A DNA stretch of 64,000 nucleotides from Coniferiporia sulphurascens (taxonomy: Eukaryota > Basidiomycota > Agaricomycetes > Hymenochaetales > Hymenochaetaceae), in the NCBI GenBank assembly GCA_002794785.1, contig NBBA01000019.1, positions 372,001 to 436,000 of the forward strand, written 5' to 3'. A program made the translations under genes and the position numbers. Below are positions 45,192 to 56,735 of this stretch, piece after piece; the stretch's first letter is position 1; each line of letters opens with the position of its first letter. The notes under the pieces were generated by a model. The model was given only the letters and a program-made list of their open reading frames with translations, searched no databases and had not been told where the DNA came from.

Positions 45192-47528
45192 CTAGCTCTC
45201 CGCAGATGACCTACTATGGTCATCCAGTGACGGCCGTCCTGTCGTCTGCGCACCCGGGCTTACCTCCTCTACCACACTCAGTGCCTCGGGGTCGTCGCAC
45301 ATGGGGAGCCGAAGCGCCGCACCCTCAAAGGACGAGTATTCTGCGCTGCTCATGCTCGCGGTTGACATGCTCCGTGCCCTAGGGCCGAATACGGGTCTAT
45401 GCGGGCGCCTAGGATGGTTCGGAACACTACGCAGGGACGGCGCAATAGCATTCTCCCAAGCGCTTGGGCCTGCGTTCACCTGTGCCGAGTACTCTTCCAA
45501 ATTCCTCGCAAGTGTCGGAGGAGGTGCATTCGGTAGCTGGTACGGTGCTGGAATGGCCGGGACACGTTCAGAACGCCATGATGGTCGCCCGTGTAAGTCG
45601 TACTGTGGTGACTCCGCGGTACCGCTCGTAGCCGTACTGATGGGCGTCTTGGAGTCCGGTGTATGCGGTGTCCCCAACATTGAGCCACTAGCACGGCTTG
45701 ATTTCCTACCCAGGGAGTAGTGCCGACTCGAGTGCTTGCTGGAGCGCGAGCGCAACGAGCGCAGAATCCTGTTTCCCTTCGTAGAAAGACGCGAGCTATC
45801 AGTGTAGCTGCTGCCACCGTGAGACTGCGACACATTCGAAGACTCGACGGCAGGGCTATTCGGTATAAGTGGCGACCCAGGATCATCTTCACCGTCATAA
45901 TCGTCGGCATTGTCGACATCCGCATCCACGCCCTCATCCCCTTCGTTAGTGTAATGATGATCTGACCGCGCAAAGGCAGCGTAATACTCTAACGACTCCC
46001 TATTCCTCTCTCCTTCCTGTTCACCTTCCGGGTTGTCCTCCTCAACAGTCTCGGTGCAGTCCACAGAGTTAAATCCGCTAAACACCCGGCGGTGAGTCCG
46101 CATCGGCAAACGTGAATCTTGCCGGCCAAGACTCCCTACTCTAGATGCTTTCGTGGTGGCGGAATTACTGACAGCTCGGCTAACATGCGTTGCACCCAGG
46201 TCTGTGTTAATACTGAGGCTGATCGCGAGGCTGTGATTCCGATTATGCGTTTGGGCAAGGCTGACATTTCTGGATACCGGCGGGATTGGGAATTTTGATA
46301 GTATGGTCTCAGGCGATGACGGAGTCGGGGATGGTGCGAAGCCCTCGAAGATGTTCAATGTACTGGCATGTCTAATCTGTGAATACACAGGAGGCTTAGT
46401 ACTAAGGCACACTGGTAACGGGTGCTGTCGGAAGTAAAAGCATACCGGAGGCAACCCGACCCAGGATCCGCCACTCGCTCTTTGGGGCTTTTCCATCATC
46501 TCCTCGTCCTTAATCCGCATAAAACTCGGTCCGCTCCCGGAAGGGTTCATGGAACTCCGGTTCCCTCCTAAAGTCAGGTATAAACTTCTCAACCCAGACT
46601 GTGGGAGAGAGGACCTCCCAGGCAGGCTCTGTGACCTACGCCTGCCCAGCCGTCGGCGCAACAGGAAACAGATTGCAGCAAAAAGTGTAAAGGCGACGAC
46701 GCCGACCGCAATCAATCCGACCTTTACCCCTCTATGTGACGGCAAAAACTGGCTCAGGATACATTTTTAGGCTTATGTGTAGATTGAAAACTTACTTGAC
46801 AAGCGAAGATGGATCTGGAGGTGCGGACGATGTGGCGCTAGAAATCGTAGTCGTTACTGTTATCGTTTGACCAGCGGCTTGTGTGATCGTTGACATGTGT
46901 TGTGAGATTGGTGAGAGGCTCGTAGAGCTAGAACCGGCCAGACCGCCGTTCGGGAATGCTATAGAAAACAATGTCGCATCATACTCCAGAAATATCACAC
47001 AGAACCGGAGACACACCTGACGGAACTGGCTGTGGCATCGTGGGCGGAAACGCACTCGGTGGGCCCGGTGTGATCCCAACATAGTCGACATTTATCATCC
47101 CTCCACCCGCCATTTGCACCGTCAGCGCGTGCACCACCCCGGGGTCCAAACCTAACAGCTGGTACGCGATTTCGACTGGTTGGCTTGCCGTGCTGATGAG
47201 GCTTACGGTCTTGTTAAAGGAATCCATGACGACGGACATGTTCCCGCCTTGCGGTGACAGCGCCGAGTAGAGGTAGATATCTATGCCTTGGAAGACGAGT
47301 GTGGCCGTAGCCCCCGGGGTAGTCGTCCACATAGCAGTGCGATTGTAATACCCAGTCGTGTCAGCTAAGGGATCGTCTGCCAATTGATTCCTAAAGAGCT
47401 CGCTGAGATTTACGACGCGAAAGAGTTGATGACTCGGCGTACCACCCCGCTTCGCGCATGCTGGACGCCTTGCCGTTATAACTTGAGTATATCCATTGGG
47501 GAGAAGTGTCGTCTACCAGTAGGCTCAT
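45192..47528 (-). CDS. Single-pass membrane protein with beta-sandwich-like ectodomain
   Basis: Several exons. The likely start is the ATG at 47528 (MSLLVDDTSPQWIYS), joined to DPLADTTGYYNRTAMW, then PGATATLVFQGIDIYLYSAL and SVVMDSFNKTVSLISTAS. This is the pattern of a galactose-binding-like beta-sandwich found in many Agaricomycete membrane proteins. A Ser/Thr-rich stalk follows (46980-46800), then a helix (VGLIAVGVVAFTLFAAICFL, about 46720) with RRRLGRRR after it, and a cytosolic tail of about 450 Ser-rich residues to the stop at 45192. No signal peptide is seen before the sandwich, which is common in this group. The first splice donor (GTTATA) is weak, so the start is uncertain. Ligand and role unknown. 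Confidence 0.65.
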
Positions 47529-47662
47529 CGGCGGTAGGGTGTAGTCAGAAGGGGGAGGGTGGAACGTGGTCGTAATATATGAAGCGTAGAAGTGTCGTTA
47601 TCGATACTGAAGGGATGCGAGTAAGCGAGCAAAGCTCGCAAGAAGCTTCGTAATGGTCGTTG

Positions 47663-48360
47663 TCAGTCGTTGTCGACAGCCAAGCTATGTGCCGAATAGT
47701 GTCCACCGGTTGACGACGCGATCAAAGGCGGGTGGGTGGGGATGGGACTGCGATCATAGGGCTCAGCATTGCATCGGGCGGAAGGCCGTCCGCTCGACCT
47801 GAACAGGAAGCGGGACCAGTCAGCAGTCAACGGACTATAAGTAGATATCCATCTTGTGGCATTATTGATAGCAGAACCCGTTGCGTGTATTAGGTTCGAT
47901 GAAGCTCCGTCAGTTTCAGTCTTCCTGTCTTCGAACGTCCCCGGAAGCTTTGCCATATCGAATTCCCGCAATCTGCGCGCGAGATTGTCAGATGGGGGAA
48001 AGTAAACGGAATGGGTGATCTACCACGAGGAGCTGTGCTGTGCTGTCTTGTTCTTCTCTTTGTCCCCGAATAAAGCGCCAATAAGCGGACGACAATTGCA
48101 CCGCCGCGCTTGAAGAGGAGGAAGGTAACCTTTTGTGGCCAACTCCGGGAGAACCCCTCTACGTGAATTCCGGTATCCAAAATTGTCCCCGACGTGAGTC
48201 CGCCGCCCTGGAGATTGAATGACAGTATGTATTTCACCTCCGAGTGCTCAAATGCATTAGGTGTTCTCTCATCCCCTTGCCCGTGCCGTGGTCTAATCAA
48301 GTCCATGCCGACGGAGAAGTAAACTAGATGATCATCATTAACGTGGAAAAACACTCGCAC
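47663..48360 (-). CDS. Unknown protein, two overlapping exons, start not found
   Basis: An open frame at 48360-47990 (first codon GTG) has EVKYILSFNLQGG, ILDTGIHVEGF and WPQKVTFLLFKRGG. A splice at GTAGATC...GCGCGCAG near 48020-47970 links it to MAKLPGTFEDRKTETDGA and an open frame to 47663. Both parts have plausible codon use, but I recognise no family. An upstream exon is likely because there is no ATG at the frame's start; a GTGAGT donor near 48365 fits this. Function unknown. Confidence 0.35.
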
Positions 48361-48752
48361 TCACAGAACTCCGACCCCGCAAGTGAAGCCGCCGGAGGCT
48401 TGGAAACGAAAACAAAGATGGTCAATATAGTAGAGGAATGGTTGAAAGCTGACGGTCAGCTGATTATGATTGGCTAGTTCTGCATCTTTCTCACAGCCCT
48501 GAGGGGGGGGGGTGAAAAATTGGCATCATGATTTACAAATGATTCGACATGTATGGAACATTAAAGACCTGATATCAGGGGCCGATTCTGTTAATTCGAA
48601 AGGTACGAAAATATCATGTGATGCTCACCAAACTAACATACTGTCATCCCAATGATTAACAAACAATCTTGAGCTCTACTCTGCCAATCTCCACCGTAAC
48701 TACTGGCTGACCAATACTGGATACTGGATAACAGCGAGTTGACTCTTACTGC
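48361..48752. other. Intergenic, nothing recognised
   Basis: An 8-base G run is at about 48507-48514. No gene is seen apart from a possible 5' exon of the unknown gene. Confidence 0.4.
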
Positions 48753-50299
48753 TTATAGAGGGAGCACTATAATTGTCGTATCGTCTATCCACCGATCGCA
48801 CATCTCGACAGTCAGCAGGCGTGACACTGACACCGCATCATCTCCACCAAAAGCATATCTTAGCAGAGCAGACGCGGCATTGCTTGAATTCGAGAACAGC
48901 GCGCCCCCTACAACACGCGCCCAGCGGTCTGGTTCGGCTGTGTGATCTGACAGATCCACAAGGCCATCACTGCACATGATCAGGAAGCACCGCTGGTCAC
49001 CACGCGAAGAGTTTGCCCGCAAGGTCGGGAACGCTTCCTTGAGTAAAACATGGTTCACGTCAGGAGTAGCACCGACGTATGGAGGGGTCTTGATCCTAGG
49101 TAAAACTTCACGAAGAGGCGTCGAGACCTTGAACCCTGCCGCTGCGTTCAGAAAAACGCGCTCGGTATAAATTACGGGTAACTTGAACAGATGGTCGCCA
49201 AGAGCTGGAATACGAAATTAGGCTGATTCGTTTTCAATTTGGAAGGGTATTTCATAACATGAGGAACACAACGGCGATAAGAAGCGCAAACAAAGCAGCC
49301 AACCACACACCTCGGGTCACAGCAATGGATCCCAGCACCCGGTGTCTGAGAATGGCTTCATTCTCATCCGGATGCTCACGGCGCACGCGTTCAGCTTCCG
49401 AAGGAATCTGTCCGTTATGGGTTGAGCTGACTATTCTTCCGTGAGCTGATGTCTGCGACGTATCCGTTGCACCGAGGACTTTTGATACAATGTGAAATGC
49501 GAGATTAGTCAATATATTTGAAATCGGTTTTATATAGTCGGCCAGATTTTTCGAGCCAGTGCACCATTGACTTACTTGCGACGCAGTCTCCAAGGCTTGC
49601 AACCCACAGGTTCTCCCTCAAAGGGTCGACGAGTGCGACGAGCGCCGTCGTTCCCCGCATACATCGGGCCACTATGTTGGCGTTGTTGCCGCCATTTGCT
49701 TGGTCGTTGATTATGCTCTTGATCTCGGCATCACTCATGTTCTTAATGGACTCTTCGCCACCAGGAAAAATGGACGAGAGGTCGTCGGTAATGGACTGGT
49801 CGAAACGAGTTATGCAGTTCGAAAGAGTGGAGGAAATCACGTCGGCAGATGGCGAAGGCGTAGCTGTTAGAACGGCGGCGACTGCCTTTCGAATGAGAGA
49901 AGGTAGTTTCTCGAGAGTGTAATCGGCAGTATCATGTCCACCATGACCTACACCCAGCCTCGGCATCAGTATAGGCAAGGTAAACTTGAATAGGTGGTCG
50001 GGTGACTGCATAAACGCACCGTCGAACACGCCCAGGAAACTCCAAGTACCACCAGGCATCTCCCATCCTTCAACGATGTGTCTGTCCTGTGAGCGCTGCT
50101 CAGGATCAGGACACGGCTGGATCGTCACGCTATACGCTTTCGTGCTGCCGAGAGCGTGCTCTCTGGGAGAGCTTTGTCTGTTGAATTCGTTGGAGAGGTG
50201 CGGCTCTTGCAGAAGTCGGTACATCCATGGCCCTTCGCCCTCCCAGCCCATGTCTGTCTGGGAGACGATACCTTTCGCCGGGTTAACTGAGTTCACCAT
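48753..50299 (-). CDS. PP2C-family protein phosphatase, PTC5-like
   Basis: The ATG at 50299 starts the protein. In order: SNEFNRQSSPREHA, then TWSFLGVFDG, whose motif is cut by an intron before HGGHDTADYTLEKLP (metal-binding DGHGG, about 50010-49930), RGTTALVALVD and NLWVASLGDC. Later exons give AERVRREHPDENEAILRHRV, LGSIAVTRALGDHLFKLP, RIKTPPYVGATPDV, RCFLIMCSDGLVDL and DRWIDDTTIIVLPL at the end. All PP2C metal sites are visible (DG, SDG, DD). The KTPPYVGATPDV segment is like the yeast PTC5 / pyruvate dehydrogenase phosphatase group, which acts in mitochondria. No clear presequence is seen, so the location is not settled. Intact. Confidence 0.88.
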
Positions 50300-51182
50300 G
50301 TCGCGATGTTCGTGGAGGGAAAGCTGATAATGCTTATAGCAACAAGGACATCAGCGCTAATATAGTCAACCTTAAACGCGCGTCCTTGAGCGTGGGCACG
50401 ACTCCAGCATATGACCGCGTTCAGGATCGCATGGTGCACTGGTTGCTATCGCCACAGATGTTCCTTTATCTCACGACCTGGGTTCACTATGTACCTGCAT
50501 AATTCGTCTCTTTATCGCAAGGATATAGGGTACTAAATCTGAACCTACCTGGTCGATACTTGTGCATGGTCTGGATATGTTCGTGCCCTCTGACGTTCTT
50601 AAGCGGTCCCCTTTCATGATGTTGGAGGCGGAAAAACCAGTGGTGTTCGCCGACTGAAGGCAGGTACTTATACTTTTGCTCGACGCTAGAGTTTCTTACG
50701 GGACGGGCCACAGCGAACAAGTACTACGGCGTGCGAAACAAAGGAGGTATTACTACGTAAACACAACTCTAGGCTCGACGCCGTCGTCACGGTCGTTTGC
50801 CCTCGATCGATATCTTTAGGTTGCCTCCCAAGTCAACCGCATTCTGACCGAGGCGACTTTGACTCATCTACTAGCGGGCTTGTACCTCTTTTCATGAAAC
50901 TCTCTGCCCCGCCGAGCTCTCACTAGGCTTTTGGTGCTCATGGCCGTCGACATATATAAGGTTTTGGTACTCTAACTGGGTCATGCGTATCTGCGTCGAC
51001 ACGTCTGCTTGATCAATCGACGTGCTTGACATCTAGCCGAAAGCAACTCACTCACTCTAGTCTCAATTGGCACCATTCCGTCTATTCCGAAATACGGCAC
51101 AGCTCTCGAAACTATCTTTTTGCATTCATCAAGATCGGTGCAAGACACACAACTTACACGCGGACATTGAATGATGTAAAAT
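50300..51182. other. Intergenic, nothing recognised
   Basis: PTC5-like promoter region on the left. From about 51075 the sequence belongs to the duplicated SDR segment (compare 56640). Confidence 0.45.
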
Positions 51183-52290
51183 CTATAGCCATTCCTTATT
51201 GCCCTTGTGGGATATGAAGGACCCAGTGCCCGCGACCGTGGCCTTCCCAATGACATCAAGCATAGCATTGACGGACTCCTCAGGGGTAATCGGTCCCGTG
51301 AAGTCTGGGTACATCCTACGGAAAGCGTTCATATTCGCTTGCACTCGCGCGATCTCTTCTTCAGATGCTGCGAAAACCTGTTTATTATTCGGCTTCGCCT
51401 CCACGCGAAAAAATGTGCTTACGCGTCTCGGAGATTGTTGCCTCCGTTTTCACAACACCCGGGCTCAGAGCAAGGAAGACGAAGCCATCTTTCTTGTATT
51501 CCGTTGCATACTTGGCGACCGCCATGTTGAGCGCAGCTTTTGATATACTGTATGGGGCAGAGTAGGAGAAGCCCGTGGCGAGCGTTCCCTCGAGGTCGGC
51601 GAGTCCCGAGCTGAGGGAAACGACCTTCTTGATTTCGCCGGCCTGTAAGAGTGGGAGGAATACGTTTGTGGTCTGGATCACGCCTATGACGTTTATATCG
51701 AACTGCGTGAATTAAAAAACGAAAATGAGGTGAGTCACGAATAGGATGAAGAGGGGACAAGCATACTAATTTGCGCAGGTCTTCCTCTAGGAATCCTTCT
51801 TTGTCCTTTGGGCTTTAGAGGAAGTGTTATTCGTAAGACAAGTACAAAAAATACCTCCGAAAAAGAAACACACTATTCATCGAGATGGAGATGTCCACGC
51901 TCCTTTTCAACAAAGGCAGCATTGTTAATGAGCACATCGAGCTTCCCGCCAGTGATTTTCGACACTTCTTGCGCAGCGACCTGATTGAAGTACGGAATAT
52001 GTGAAAGTGAGTCTCTATGCGGGTGGTTGATTGCAAAAAGGAGTACAACCTTCAGTGCTTTGAGATCTGTGATGTCGGCCTCAACGATGTGGATGTTCGG
52101 TCGCGCGAGATTGGCGAGCTTGTCCGCAGTCTTTTTGCTGCGTACGAGCGCGAACACCAGGTTGTCCGACGCGCTGCTGAGCTGTCGGACGAACTCGTGC
52201 TGAAATATCATGAGACATCATGAGGTTTGGCAGTAGAGAACTGGCTCACTCCAATTCCTCGCGCTGCTCCGGTTACAAGGTAGGAAGGCA
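51183..52290 (-). CDS. Short-chain dehydrogenase/reductase, copy 1
   Basis: The ATG at 52290 gives MPSYLVTGAARGIG with the TGxxxGIG cofactor motif. After splicing come HEFVRQLSSASDNLVFALVR, IHIVEADITDLKALK, KLDVLINNAAF with the NNAA motif, VVSLSSG, and the active-site SAPYSISKAALN (YxxxK, about 51545). It ends GSFISHKGNKEWL. Length is about 250 residues over six exons. The VEAD-type residue after beta strand 3 is acidic, which often goes with NAD(H), but the substrate cannot be read. The paralogue lies at 56736-57847. Both keep all motifs, so neither is a pseudogene by sequence. Confidence 0.88.
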
Positions 52291-52343
52291 TGTTTCGAAG
52301 ATGGGGCTGATACTACTCCATGAAGGCCGTTAAGTCGGGACTC

Positions 52344-52349
52344 TTTATA
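52344..52349 (-). promoter_or_regulatory. TATA box of SDR copy 1
   Basis: TATAAA on the minus strand, 54 bp before the ATG. The paralogue has the same box at the same distance. Confidence 0.55.
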
Positions 52350-52470
52350 CGACTGCTAACCCATCTTATCAGCGGGACGAGTATGTTTAGCAATCGGTGC
52401 ATGTAGTATCGTCATTGTTGTATGTCAGAACTTTCCGAGAAACTCTGCTGACTGAGGAGAGAGAGAGGTA

Positions 52471-52948
52471 CGAGTCGGACTTGTTTCCGATACTAACCCC
52501 TCTCAATTCGACGGTTAGCTTACGACTGCAAGGACGGCAGACGCGTGTATCGTTGTGCCACAGAGGCTTGTACCGTTGCCGCAGACGCGTGCACCGTTGC
52601 CGTCGCGGAGTTTAAATACCCCAAATTGGAGAGTGATCTACGGATTTACGGCCGCGATTATGATATGAGAGGTTTCACGGATTATTGCTTTGTTTTCATA
52701 AATTTAAGCTGCTTTGCACTGTTCCGAAATAAACACAGTCACAACGCTCATATACAGTTTGTTTTCCTTCCATGTTCCTTGAGTTGTTGGTCTCTGGAGA
52801 TTTTACAGGTACAGTAAGTTTGATTTTTCTTGCTTAAGATTTCATCAGTGTTTTATTCGGATGAACAAATACGCATAGTTGTTTAGCCGAGTGTCTCAGT
52901 GCTTCAATTTTTCACAGAATGTGAATTTGCCCCACTAGAGACGTTTAT
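52471..52948. other. Intergenic between SDR copy 1 and the P450 gene
   Basis: Short repeated text around 52555-52610 (CCGTTGCCG-type units) is visible. No gene is seen. Confidence 0.4.
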
Positions 52949-55247
52949 TCACGCCCTCAGGGACAACTCCACCGGAAGTTTCCCAATCGTCATCACAAAC
53001 CAGTCCTCCATATCCTCATCCCATTTGCGTTGGTCAAACTCTTCCGAGAGACGCATCTCAAAGCGCTGTATCAGAAGCGCAACAACCGTGCGCAACTCCA
53101 GGATAGCGAGGTTACGTCCTACGCAGTTTGCTGGACCGTACGAGAACGGTTGGAATGCAGATGTGTCGTGCACGAACGGAACGTCTGCGTCTACGCCTGG
53201 TGGTAGGGACGAGTTGATGTCGCCTCTGCCGTTTTCAGCCTTGCTCGGGAGCTTATCTGGGTTGTGGCTGGACTGGGCGCGGATCCACCGCTCGGGCCAG
53301 AATTGTTCTGGAGCGGGAGAAAAGTAACGTGGATCGTACATGGTGGCGAGAAGAGATACAGAGACTGCTGTGTTTTCGGGAACGTAGCTGATTAGAGATT
53401 GAGGGTGAGAATGAGTGGAAGGACGGGGTTGCCGTCAGCAACGGTTTCTCCACATAATAAAAATTGCGTACTATCCCCCTAGTCACCTGGGCCCGGTCTC
53501 TGGAGTTGTTCCGCGCTGTATGGTGCTCACAGGGGAGCAAACACGAAGGGCTTCGTTACTGCATTGCCAAAATCCAGATATGGAGTAGAGTGAGTAAGAG
53601 CCTTTCAGCGGCGAATTTAAACAAACCCACATAACCGCATTCAAGAACGGCATCGCAGCAAGCTTAACTGAGTCAAATGGATCGCCATCGGACAGCGGGA
53701 AGTATTGATCAACCTCCTTCTGCAGACGCCCGTAGTCATCAGGGCTCTGAAGTAGATGGCAAAATAGTCCACTGAGCGTATGGGAGGTTGTGTCTGAGCC
53801 AGCGACGATAGCGAGAAGGCCGTCAGATGTAACTTCTCCGTCGGTTATAGGTCCGGAGTTCTTCCCGACATCATCCTCGTTAATCTGAGTCAAGATTGTA
53901 GATATGAGAGAAGCACTTCGTAAGTATGGAACCAGAATAGACACGTACAAGGTAGTGGAAGATATCTTTCGTGTTCGACCCACTCGTTCTGCGCTTAGAC
54001 ACGGCGCCGTATGCAAAATTGCGGAGAGCGTTAACAGTCCTCGATGCCGCCGGCAAGCGGGACATTAGATGTGCCATCCATGGGATATGCTGAATCAATC
54101 CTAGGAAGCTGGACGATTCATGCATTAGTTGTTGAACTAAGGCTGGGAAGGAAGAACATACACCATTCCATCTTCTATAAGCTGCCACACAATGTTCTTG
54201 TCCGCACCATCGCGCATACTTTCAAAACCACCACCGAACGCCATATCTTCCATGAAATCGAACCTGAATAGCGCCCCCAATGACATAAGATAAGTAAATG
54301 CCTTCTTTACAGGCTCAGTGGCATAGTTAACACAGACGAAAATGCTTTTAGCCATTCCACTAGGTCGATAGTCATTCCCGGGGTCTGCGACCTCTTCTCG
54401 AGCTCATCTGCAAGCTGCAGTACACGCCTAGCCAGGATAGGCTCGTAGCCCTTGACCGCTGTTATGTTAAATGCACGATTCCAGGGTCTACGACGTCGCG
54501 CGTGCTCATGCGGGTCTCGAATACCGAGGAGGCTCTCGGAGGTGCCCCGCCGGGTTCCGCGTCCATCCCAGACTGGAGTTCAAAGCATCAGAGCCGTGGA
54601 TAAATATGCGTAAGACAGAGCTCACCAGGTCCTTTTGGCAGGCCATCAGAGCCGAGTATGGAAACGAAAGTATCGGCGGCAGTGAAAGATAGCTCATTCG
54701 GACCTAGGTATGAAGTGATAATCAGCGCAAGTTAAATATATAGAGGCAGAAATATGCTATTCAGGTCAATAGATTGTGACTTCACCTATGCGCACGCAGG
54801 GATCATACTTTTCGTGGAGCTTCTTTTGATGGATGTGATTCTTCCCATCGTACATCTTCCACATTCCCCAGAATTTCGTGACCTTTGCCAAAAGGGGGCC
54901 TGGGTAGCGGGCAAGCGGGTGTAAAGGCGAGATGCGGTAGAGTACAATCGACGAGAGCAGGACAGCGTAAAATAAGGAGAACGATACGCATAGTGTGATA
55001 ATGGGAGAAGAAAAATAGGGACGAAGGAAAGTGACGGCCAGAGATGGGGAGGCTATGAGCAGGAGAAATGTCGTGAATGGTTTCTTGGACGGGTTCGGCT
55101 CAAACCTGTTGTAAAATGCATGGGTCGCCTTGGGTATAATAGAGTCAACGGCGAAGAAAATGAAGTAGACGGTGAACTTACTAGCGCAGCCGCGCCATCC
55201 AGAAGTATAGCGTCACGTAAAGATAGAACAGGCCAACTTGAAGTCAT
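52949..55247 (-). CDS. Cytochrome P450 monooxygenase
   Basis: Many exons. The ATG at 55247 gives a short N-terminus, then two hydrophobic stretches (FTTFLLLIASPSLAVTF and LFYAVLLSSIVLY) and the Pro-rich hinge ISPLHPLARYPGPLL. Further marks: RDPHEHARRRRPWNRAFN (helix C region), the I-helix AIVAGSDTTSHTL (about 53810), the ExxR motif in NEALRV (about 53545), PEQFWPERW, and the haem loop FQPFSYGPANCVGRNLA (about 53130), with stop at 52949. All signature residues are present. It should be an ER-bound monooxygenase; family and substrate are not assigned. It lies between the two halves of duplicated copy 1. Nothing like it is present in copy 2. Confidence 0.92.
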
Positions 55248-55677
55248 GTTAGGTTATCGTAGGGATATAGATTGAAGTTCCCCGCCTTTTTAAACCGAAT
55301 AGTGGTAGCTTACTGAATATGACAGAACATGGCCGAGCCCAAGCCCGAGAGTGCTTCAGTAAAGCACCGGCCAATAAGCATGTGATGAAAGACAGGTGGA
55401 AACCCTGTATCCGACTCGGAGAACCGTATCAGAGTAACCCGTTTTGATAGGGCCATATACGTATCCATTTTTTTCACTGTTAAGTCCTAACACAGTCTTA
55501 AAGAAAAACGGCCGATGATGTTCTGTTGACGAAAGTCATGACAAAGGAATTCAACAGTTTCTGAATTTGTACCGCGTCGATCGAAGGTTTCGCGTAACAG
55601 CAGCACATATCGGATTAGGAAGGTACCGAATTTTTAAGCTCAGCTGCAGGGCAAGCGCTCTCCGTCTTTATTGGTAG
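55248..55677. other. Intergenic; includes duplicate of the DBP10 upstream region
   Basis: From about 55500 the text matches 58380-58560 (for example GTTGACGAAA(G/A)TCATGACAAAGGA and GGAAGGTACCGAATTTTT). This is the copied promoter side of DBP10. Confidence 0.6.
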
Positions 55678-56125
55678 ATGGCCCGCCGGTTAAAATGAAA
55701 TTGAAGACTCTGATTCTAAAAGCTCTGTGCAAGACTGGAGTAACGATGGGTTCTTTGACGACGAAGTCGACATTACTGCTGCTCTGACAGGGAAGAAAAG
55801 GGTAGGGGAGCAGGGGGGGATCATGGCGATGACAATGTTGCCTTGGTGATGATGAACTGGAGAAGATAGAGGGAGCAAATCTCCCAGAATAATGAAGGAG
55901 GAAAAGAAAAGAACGAAAGGGGCAATGGAAGGAGGCAGTTTTCAGAGCATGGGTACATCACTGGGGACCTTATTCGAGCGATTCTTCTGTACTAACGATT
56001 AGCAGTCCTGAAGGCCTACTGTTCACTCACCACTAGTAAAAAGCAATTTGGCCGAGCATCAGAGCTGGCATCCAGGTTTATACCCGTCCATCCCAAGGTC
56101 TCTGACCCTACGCGGATAACAGCTA
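55678..56125 (+). pseudogene. Truncated relic of the DBP10 5' end
   Basis: Matches exon 1, intron 1 and the start of exon 2 of the intact gene at 58603. The start ATG is kept (55678), but a TGA follows six codons later (55696-55698), and further indels disrupt the frame. Matching runs include AGACTCTGATTCT, GACGACGAAGTCGACATTAC and, at 56072-56120, AGGTTTA(T/C)ACCCGTCCATCC. An extra stretch of about 75 bp lies in the intron region. Homology ends before the helicase motifs. It cannot make a helicase. Confidence 0.88.
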
Positions 56126-56735
56126 TGTTATTAGCGGCTCTTGTCTACTGACTCCGAGTCGAATGGAATTTCTCCTGGTGGAGTGGCTAAAAGCATTTAC
56201 TTATTTTATGTCGTTATAGCGTTCTTCTTGGGCACTCGCTAGCGCCGCAAATAGCCGAATTCCAACATATTCAGATATATCCTAACTGGTTGACTGACTG
56301 TTTCAGGTAATGTGTCGTCCCTGGCTGGTTCGGTACACCCGTTGGTGCCAGTGACTCGCGGAAGTTTTGACTTGGTGTCAATACTTGCTTTGAAATTCTT
56401 GCTGTTAAACTCCAAACTCGCTCTCAACTTTATTCCGTTGCTGCTGTTACTGTTGTCTGTTGTTCGTGTCGCGATCATGACGACAACAAGAACGAATCCA
56501 GCAGACTCGCCGGGCTTCCGCTACACTTTTCCGTCTTCTGCTCAGTCACCGATATACGAACGACATGGTACATCAACTAAATCAAGCACGCCTGTTTAAT
56601 ATCCAGCCAAATACCAGCTCTATATTCTTATCTGGGATCACTCCGTCTATTCCGAAGTACGACACAGCTCTTGAAACAATATATTACATTCACTAGGACG
56701 CACAACTTACACGCGGATATTGAATAATTTATTAT
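56126..56735. other. Intergenic between DBP10 relic and SDR copy 2
   Basis: A 95-codon frame at 56312-56599 (+) has a hydrophobic stretch (LKFLLLNSKLALNFIPLLLL) but no other support. From about 56640 the text belongs to duplicated SDR copy 2. Confidence 0.4.

Larger units (their letters stand above)
51075..52470. repeat. Segmental duplication, copy 1 (SDR gene part)
   Basis: Similar along its length, including introns and flanks, to 56640-58050, in the same orientation. Shared flanking stretches include TCCGTCTATTCCGAA on the left and GAAACTCTGCTGACTGAGGA (or close to it) on the right. Confidence 0.8.

Noticed and set aside
47890..48360. DUF6533-type membrane protein
   Set aside because: EVKYI and KVTFLLFKR look loosely similar to that family's N-terminus, but the spacing is wrong and no series of membrane helices follows.
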